A stretch of DNA of 47,705 nucleotides from Thiotrichaceae bacterium (GTDB lineage: Bacteria; Pseudomonadota; Gammaproteobacteria; Beggiatoales; Beggiatoaceae). The stretch is from positions 1-47,705 of the forward strand of contig JALXAQ010000181.1 of assembly GCA_026991885.1 (NCBI GenBank). Reading direction: 5' to 3'. Below, in pieces: positions 43,527 through 47,705 of the stretch; the first letter of the stretch is position 1; each line of letters starts with the position of its first letter. The position numbers were made by a program, and so were the translations under genes. The notes beneath the pieces were generated by a model that saw only the letters and a list, made by a program, of their open reading frames with translations, was not told the origin of the DNA and did not search any database.

Positions 43527-44570
43527 ATGACTATTAAATTAAAAACGCTTGGTTTGCTTTGTGTGTTGGTTTTATCTGTGGTCTCGTGTTCTACAGAAAC
43601 GCTCAAACAAAGCGATGTCACCGACGAGGCGGCAATGGAGAGTGATGCCCTTGAAAATAGTGAGACCGCCAAAGCAAGCGACACGGCATTGAAAATGGGG
43701 AATGATGCCCATGAAAAAGGCGATTATGCGACGGCTTTCAAGTGGTATCGCAAAGCCGCTGAACAGGGAGATGCAGAGGCGCAAATCATGTTAGGCGAGA
43801 TGTACTACAAGGGTCTGGGAGTGACTCAGAATCATCAAGAAGCGAGCAAGTGGTTTAACAAAGCCGTTGAACAGGGAGATGCAGAGGCGCAATTCGGCTT
43901 AAGTGCGCTGTACTTCATTGCCAAAGGGGAGATTCAGAATCACCCAGAAGCCGTCAACTGGGTTCGCAAAGCCGCTGAACAGGGAGATGCCGAGGCGCAA
44001 ACCATGTTAGGCGTGATGTACAGCCAGGGGCAGGGGGTGACTCAGAATCAGCAAGAAGCCCTCAAGTGGTATCGCAAAGCCGCTGAACAGGGAGATGCTA
44101 ACGCGCAATACAACTTAGGCATGATGTACCAGCAAGGGCTAGGAGTGACTCAGAATCACCAAAAAGCTTTCAAATGGTTTCGCAAAGCCGCTGAATATGG
44201 ATTGCCACTGGTACAATACAACTTAGGGCTGATGTACTACAAGGGTCAGGGGGTGGCTCAGAATCACCAAGAAGCCGTCAAGTGGTTGAGCAAAGCCGCT
44301 GAACAGGGAAATGCTGAGGCGCAAACCATGTTAGGCGTGATGTACAACATGGGGCAGGGGGTGACTCAGAATCACCAAGAAGCCCTCAAATGGACTCGCA
44401 AAGCCGCTGAACAGGGATTTGCGAACGCGCAATTCTTATTGGGCATGATGTACTACCTTGGCAGAGGGGTGACTCAGAATCATCAAGAAGCCGTCAAGTG
44501 GTATCGCAAAGCCGCTGAACAGGGATTTGCGGAAGCGCAAAAGGTTTTGAAAAAATTGAGTGCCGAATAG
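43527..44570 (+). CDS. Sel1-repeat lipoprotein, long copy
   Basis: A 347-residue lipoprotein. The signal ends at the lipobox VVSC, followed by STETLKQSDV. It then has eight Sel1 units of 36 residues (KWYRKAAEQGDAEAQ, MLGVMY, GQGVTQNHQEA). Several units are almost identical in DNA, so the array grew by recent unequal recombination. The same end (LKKLSAE) as the short copy. Lipid-anchored in the outer or inner membrane, likely a protein-binding scaffold. Confidence 0.87.
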   Translation: MTIKLKTLGLLCVLVLSVVSCSTETLKQSDVTDEAAMESDALENSETAKASDTALKMGNDAHEKGDYATAFKWYRKAAEQGDAEAQIMLGEMYYKGLGVTQNHQEASKWFNKAVEQGDAEAQFGLSALYFIAKGEIQNHPEAVNWVRKAAEQGDAEAQTMLGVMYSQGQGVTQNQQEALKWYRKAAEQGDANAQYNLGMMYQQGLGVTQNHQKAFKWFRKAAEYGLPLVQYNLGLMYYKGQGVAQNHQEAVKWLSKAAEQGNAEAQTMLGVMYNMGQGVTQNHQEALKWTRKAAEQGFANAQFLLGMMYYLGRGVTQNHQEAVKWYRKAAEQGFAEAQKVLKKLSAE

Positions 44571-44576
44571 ATTGTA

Positions 44577-44599
44577 GGAGTCCAAACTTTAGTTTGGAC
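44577..44599 (-). repeat. Short palindrome, AAACT/AGTTT variant
   Basis: GGA then GTCCAAACTTTAGTTTGGAC. A compensating change (C-G pair) keeps the stem perfect. Seven nt downstream of the long Sel1 gene. Confidence 0.8.
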
Positions 44600-44606
44600 A
44601 TCTCCT

Positions 44607-45020
44607 TTAAACATCAAACGCCGCCCCCAAGCGCACTAAATAAACATAAATAGATACCCGTTCCCGCCGCTCCACTCGCTCCATTTGCGAAGAAGTCAAC
44701 TTTCCATATACCCTGGGGCGTGCATGGAACACCACATAATAACCCACCGTTTGCCCTTCACTCTCCAAATATCTCTCAAGCTGATCGAGCCCCTTATCAA
44801 ACTCGGCAGCCCCATGCCAGATTTTAGTTTCAATCACATAGCGGTGTCCTCGAAAAACCACAATCAAATCAAGCTGCCCATCCCCCGAATGAACTTCGGT
44901 AAATAAATCGCCTCCCACTTGCCGCACCAATAAATCGAGGTAAGCCATGAGCAAATATTGCCCCGTCGCCTCTTGAGGCATAGGCGTCACCTTAAACGCT
45001 TCCTGCCCACGCCGTTCCAC
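44607..45020 (-). CDS. PD-(D/E)XK nuclease-like protein
   Basis: A 137-residue protein. HSGDGQLDLIVVFRGHRYVIETKIW carries the PD-(D/E)XK residues D51, E64 and K66. The C-terminus (VGYYVVFHARPRVYG) has the usual fold end. Starts with GTG at 45020. Such domains usually form the C-terminus of an AAA-ATPase fusion; here the ATPase gene stops 14 nt upstream in another frame, so the two may be a split fusion. Confidence 0.8.
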   Translation of the reverse strand: MERRGQEAFKVTPMPQEATGQYLLMAYLDLLVRQVGGDLFTEVHSGDGQLDLIVVFRGHRYVIETKIWHGAAEFDKGLDQLERYLESEGQTVGYYVVFHARPRVYGKLTSSQMERVERRERVSIYVYLVRLGAAFDV

Positions 45021-45034
45021 AAATGAACGTTCCG

Positions 45035-46207
45035 TTACTTCGTTTCACGAAAACGAGACAGCAATTGATCCATTTGCAATTCATCTCCGACAACGTGAAG
45101 GCGCAAATCATAGCTATTGACCAAAATCGCCGCTTGCAAATCCGATTCCAGCGGCTGAAAATAGTCGCTCAAAATCCGCTTATAAATGGGATTAGCGATT
45201 TCACAAAAACCATGAGCATCCGCCATCACGATGCCGTGCATATTGAGGGCACCAATCCAAGGCGTATTGAGCGTGAATTTGAGGCGTGCGCCAAAAAGGA
45301 TGCGTAGCACCGGTTCTTGATATGACTTGGCATGGCGTACTAGCGTCTCATAATTATAATTGCGCTCTCGCACCAGCTTAGAAAGCGCACCTAGCAAATT
45401 GGCATGACTAATGGGACGGGTACGCTCGGTGGCGATTTCTTCCGTGAGAATCGCTGCGAGCCGGTTGACTAAAAAGGGTTGCCCACCAGTGAGGGCATGG
45501 ATTTCTTCTATCACGCCTTTTGCGAAAGCTTGACCTGTTTCGCGGGAATATTGGTTGAAAAGTTCTCGCACTTGTGCCAAGGTAAAAGCTGGCAATTGGA
45601 TTTGACGCGCAATGTTGAATGGGGAACTGCGACCAAGGTTGAGAGCGGCGATGTTTTGGAGACCAACCAGAATAACGCTGTGGAGAGGACGCGGGGGCTC
45701 ATTAGCGAGGTAAATATGACGCCAGATTTGTAGCAAATTTGAAATGGCTGCTTGGGGCGTGGCATCAAATTCATCAATAATCAAGACGAACTTAAGCTCG
45801 GGTAGCCATTGGTGCAAGCTGACAAACCACTCACGCAATACGAAAAAGCTTGTGGGGAGATTGTTCATCAGCCGTCTCTGCTCCTCCGCTAACTGAGTCT
45901 GTGAACTTTCTTTTAAAAAGTCGAGAACCTTTCGACTTAGATCGAGGCTAAATCCGTGGAGGAAATCAGAAAGTGACCATCCTTCAAAGGCTTCAAAACT
46001 CAGCGTGACCGGCAAATAATCCGCTTTATCCTGCAACACCTCTGCTAACTGGCGCAACAAAGTCGTTTTTCCCATCTGTCGGGGGGCGTAGAGAGTGAAG
46101 TAGGTTCCTCGCTCGATCTGTGCCACCAAATCGGCGATGAGTTCGCGGCGTGGGACAATATAATGTTCAGTTTCGTTGACTGGACCAAGGGTGTTGAAAT
46201 AACGCAT
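45035..46207 (-). CDS. AAA-like ATPase (AAA_35 type)
   Basis: A 390-residue protein. Starts MRYFNTLGPVNETEHYIVPR, Walker A in YAPRQMGKTTLL (41-50), Walker B VLIIDEFDA, and a helical lid and winged-helix region (LTGGQPFLVNRLAAILTEE). Common in large sulfur bacteria and cyanobacteria, typically fused to a PD-(D/E)XK nuclease. Here it ends LLSRFRETK-stop just upstream of a separate nuclease gene. The role is unknown. Confidence 0.85.
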   Translation of the reverse strand: MRYFNTLGPVNETEHYIVPRRELIADLVAQIERGTYFTLYAPRQMGKTTLLRQLAEVLQDKADYLPVTLSFEAFEGWSLSDFLHGFSLDLSRKVLDFLKESSQTQLAEEQRRLMNNLPTSFFVLREWFVSLHQWLPELKFVLIIDEFDATPQAAISNLLQIWRHIYLANEPPRPLHSVILVGLQNIAALNLGRSSPFNIARQIQLPAFTLAQVRELFNQYSRETGQAFAKGVIEEIHALTGGQPFLVNRLAAILTEEIATERTRPISHANLLGALSKLVRERNYNYETLVRHAKSYQEPVLRILFGARLKFTLNTPWIGALNMHGIVMADAHGFCEIANPIYKRILSDYFQPLESDLQAAILVNSYDLRLHVVGDELQMDQLLSRFRETK

Positions 46208-46223
46208 GGGCTTTAACCTATTT

Positions 46224-46246
46224 GTCCAAGATAAATCTTGGGCTCC
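46224..46246 (+). repeat. Short palindrome, near-canonical copy
   Basis: GTCCAAGATAAATCTTGGGC then TCC; one mismatch to canonical. Between the divergent starts of the ATPase and the unknown gene at 46293. Confidence 0.8.
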
Positions 46247-46292
46247 TAATATGGTACAATTTTAAATTTAAAGGCCAGACGAGCCTAATATT

Positions 46293-47462
46293 ATGACAAG
46301 AGATATTTGTGAAGCCATTGAAAAGCAAATCATGGAATTGGGTTGTTATTCTCCCATTGAATGGTTATTACAATCAGGCTATTTGCAATATGTTGATTAT
46401 GAACGCTGGCGCATGGAGGAATTGCCCTATTTGGAAGATAGCATTCTCTGCCCTACAGACAAGCTACTCTCACAATTAAATAAAGGTGAGCATTTTGCCA
46501 CCCAATTCAATTTAGTGATTCAAACCCAGTCATTGACAAGCTGGCAATCCGCCAGCGCAATGAGCTTGAAAATAAGTCGCGATCCCAAATTATCCCGTCT
46601 ATTAGCCCGCCTTTGGTTACGTCAAAAAGATGTCCCGCAGATGGATTTATTTATGGATAACCCATCGGTGGTAACGGAAAATAAGCTAATCAATGCCTTG
46701 AATAACCGCGAATTGGCAAAAGCGCAATCTTTATTGGATCAGCTTGATCAACAAGTACCCAATCACCCTCAACTGGGCGATTATGATCGCTTAATTGCTT
46801 ATGCCCAACATATTCAGAAACCGTTAGCGGCTGATTTCATCAGGGAAGAATTAGAGCGCTTGAAAACGACAATTTTGCCAGTGGCACAAAAGCTATTAAG
46901 GCAGACAACACGAGATTATGTGGCACCCGCTTGGCGCAGATTGGCCAAAGCTTTGACCGATTCGGCTCACCAAGATTCATCGTCAGATTTGCACGCCAGT
47001 TATGCTTGGCAACAAATGCAAAACTGGGGCGAAGTTAAAAACACTATTATTAATACACCCAATTATCAGCAACAACCCATCTTATTGGCACGCTTGGCGC
47101 AAGCCTTTTGGTATTTGCAACGATGGGATCAATGTTTGCTATGCTGGTGCCATTTATTTGGGTTGGATGCAAAATTTAGCGCAGAAGAAATCGAACACCA
47201 AGCTGATGCTCGATTATTGCTTATGTGGCATGATTTTAAGGAGCAGGAATTGTCTGATGAGGATTTTCCGGCTTGGTTATTGTTACAGGAGCCGGGATTA
47301 ATCCACCATATTGATAATCAATTTTTTGAGAATGCCGATCAACCGTTATTGGAAGTACTTGTGCAACTGCTGCGTGCCCAGGGCGATGATGAGATGGAAT
47401 GGCGTCGGCAGTTACAAAAACTTAATCCGACACTGTTGCGTGTTTACCTTGAAGGCGTGTAA
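46293..47462 (+). CDS. Unknown helical-repeat-like protein
   Basis: A 389-residue soluble protein. Mostly alpha-helical with TPR-like pairs (ALNNRELAKAQSLLDQLDQQVPNHPQ, HASYAWQQMQNWGEVKNTI, LAQAFWYLQRWDQCLLCWCHLFG). Conserved-looking Trp and Cys residues but no catalytic motif I know. I do not recognise the family. No ribosome site is evident; the window's last gene, followed by repeats. Confidence 0.6.
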   Translation: MTRDICEAIEKQIMELGCYSPIEWLLQSGYLQYVDYERWRMEELPYLEDSILCPTDKLLSQLNKGEHFATQFNLVIQTQSLTSWQSASAMSLKISRDPKLSRLLARLWLRQKDVPQMDLFMDNPSVVTENKLINALNNRELAKAQSLLDQLDQQVPNHPQLGDYDRLIAYAQHIQKPLAADFIREELERLKTTILPVAQKLLRQTTRDYVAPAWRRLAKALTDSAHQDSSSDLHASYAWQQMQNWGEVKNTIINTPNYQQQPILLARLAQAFWYLQRWDQCLLCWCHLFGLDAKFSAEEIEHQADARLLLMWHDFKEQELSDEDFPAWLLLQEPGLIHHIDNQFFENADQPLLEVLVQLLRAQGDDEMEWRRQLQKLNPTLLRVYLEGV

Positions 47463-47465
47463 ATG

Positions 47466-47515
47466 GATTGCCCCTACAGGCGAATATTGTAGGGGCAATC
47501 CCTTGTGGTTGCCCT
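47466..47515 (+). repeat. GATTGCCCC/GGGGCAATCC hairpin
   Basis: GATTGCCCCTACAGGCG, then TTGTAGGGGCAATC as its inverted partner, then CCTTGTGGTTGCCCTGA twice in tandem. Same family as 4502 and 26937. Confidence 0.7.
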
Positions 47516-47549
47516 GACCTTGTGGTTGCCCTGAGCGTAATTATTTTAA

Positions 47550-47705
47550 TAGACTTGTCCGTCAATAAAAAATCAAAATCAAAACCAAAACCAGACCTGG
47601 CAGGTTGAAAAGAAAACCTGCCAGGTCAAAGTCACAACACTGCTACGGCTTTTGATGGGTTTGACCTGGCAGGTTTGGGTTTAACCTGCCAGGTCTGGTT
47701 TTGAC
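47550..47705 (+). repeat. MITE-like element, cut by the window end
   Basis: Starts TAGACTTGTCCGTCAATAAA and carries four AACCTGCCAGGTC-type arms. It is nearly the same as the copy at 4321 except for the central part. The right end runs out of the window. Confidence 0.8.

Overview
The window reads as chromosomal DNA of a gammaproteobacterium, most likely a filamentous or giant sulfur bacterium of the Beggiatoa/Thioploca/Thiomargarita type (Thiotrichales). This is inferred from gene content: a secreted Gly/Tyr/Trp/Pro-rich protein resembling sulfur globule envelope proteins, a CHAT-ATPase-TPR giant protein, Sel1 lipoproteins, several AAA-ATPase/nuclease-like proteins, pyruvate:ferredoxin oxidoreductase and the oxygen-independent ubiquinone genes ubiU/V/T. 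The housekeeping neighbourhoods (efp/epmB divergent, dapA-bamC, apbC-dcd) are standard gammaproteobacterial ones. I saw no tRNA, rRNA or CRISPR array.

Layout. 1-4.3 kb: the 3' end of an archaeal-type ATPase, then a response regulator overlapping a hybrid histidine kinase with REC, HisKA, HATPase, REC and HPt modules. 4.5-9 kb: epmB/efp, a PmtA-like methyltransferase, an OsmC-like protein and mtaD. 9-14.4 kb: a DprE1/DprE2-like pair, a wrecked toxin-antitoxin locus and a porG-porA-porB operon. 14.6-19 kb: hldE, a DUF3108 protein, and the dapA operon with two BamC-related lipoproteins. 19-27.4 kb: a methionine-rich coiled-coil membrane protein, a CBS protein, an aldolase/dehydrogenase fusion, the CHAT-ATPase-TPR giant and an orphan HicB-like protein. 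27.5-31.5 kb: the sulfur-globule-like protein, an RpfE-type protein, dcd, apbC and a second CBS protein. 31.5-37.6 kb: an N6-methyltransferase-like protein lacking its catalytic motif, a broken ATPase/nuclease gene, cysQ, purH, and an OLD-like ATPase coupled to a DUF3226 TOPRIM-like protein (a plausible defence pair). 37.8-41.3 kb: a queH-ubiK-ubiU-ubiV-ubiT operon. 41.3-47.7 kb: a dihaem cytochrome c, a DUF4190-like membrane protein, two duplicated Sel1 lipoproteins, a split ATPase/nuclease pair and an unknown helical protein.

The most striking non-coding feature is the density of small repeats. A short palindrome of about 23 nt occurs about 13 times. Its stem bases change in compensating pairs, and it has an asymmetric GGAG tail. 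A MITE-like family carries inverted AACCTGCCAGGTC arms and TAGACTTGTCC-type ends. There are also hairpins around GGGCAACC..AAGGATTGCCCC and at least two other inverted-repeat elements. Several genes have their stop codon supplied by such a repeat.

Taken together, the genes fit a facultatively anaerobic sulfur oxidiser (PFOR, anaerobic ubiquinone synthesis, sulfur globules, cytochrome c) with a repeat-rich genome in which signalling, peptide-repeat and nuclease/ATPase genes duplicate and decay. All functional calls come from reading motifs by eye; no database search was possible.
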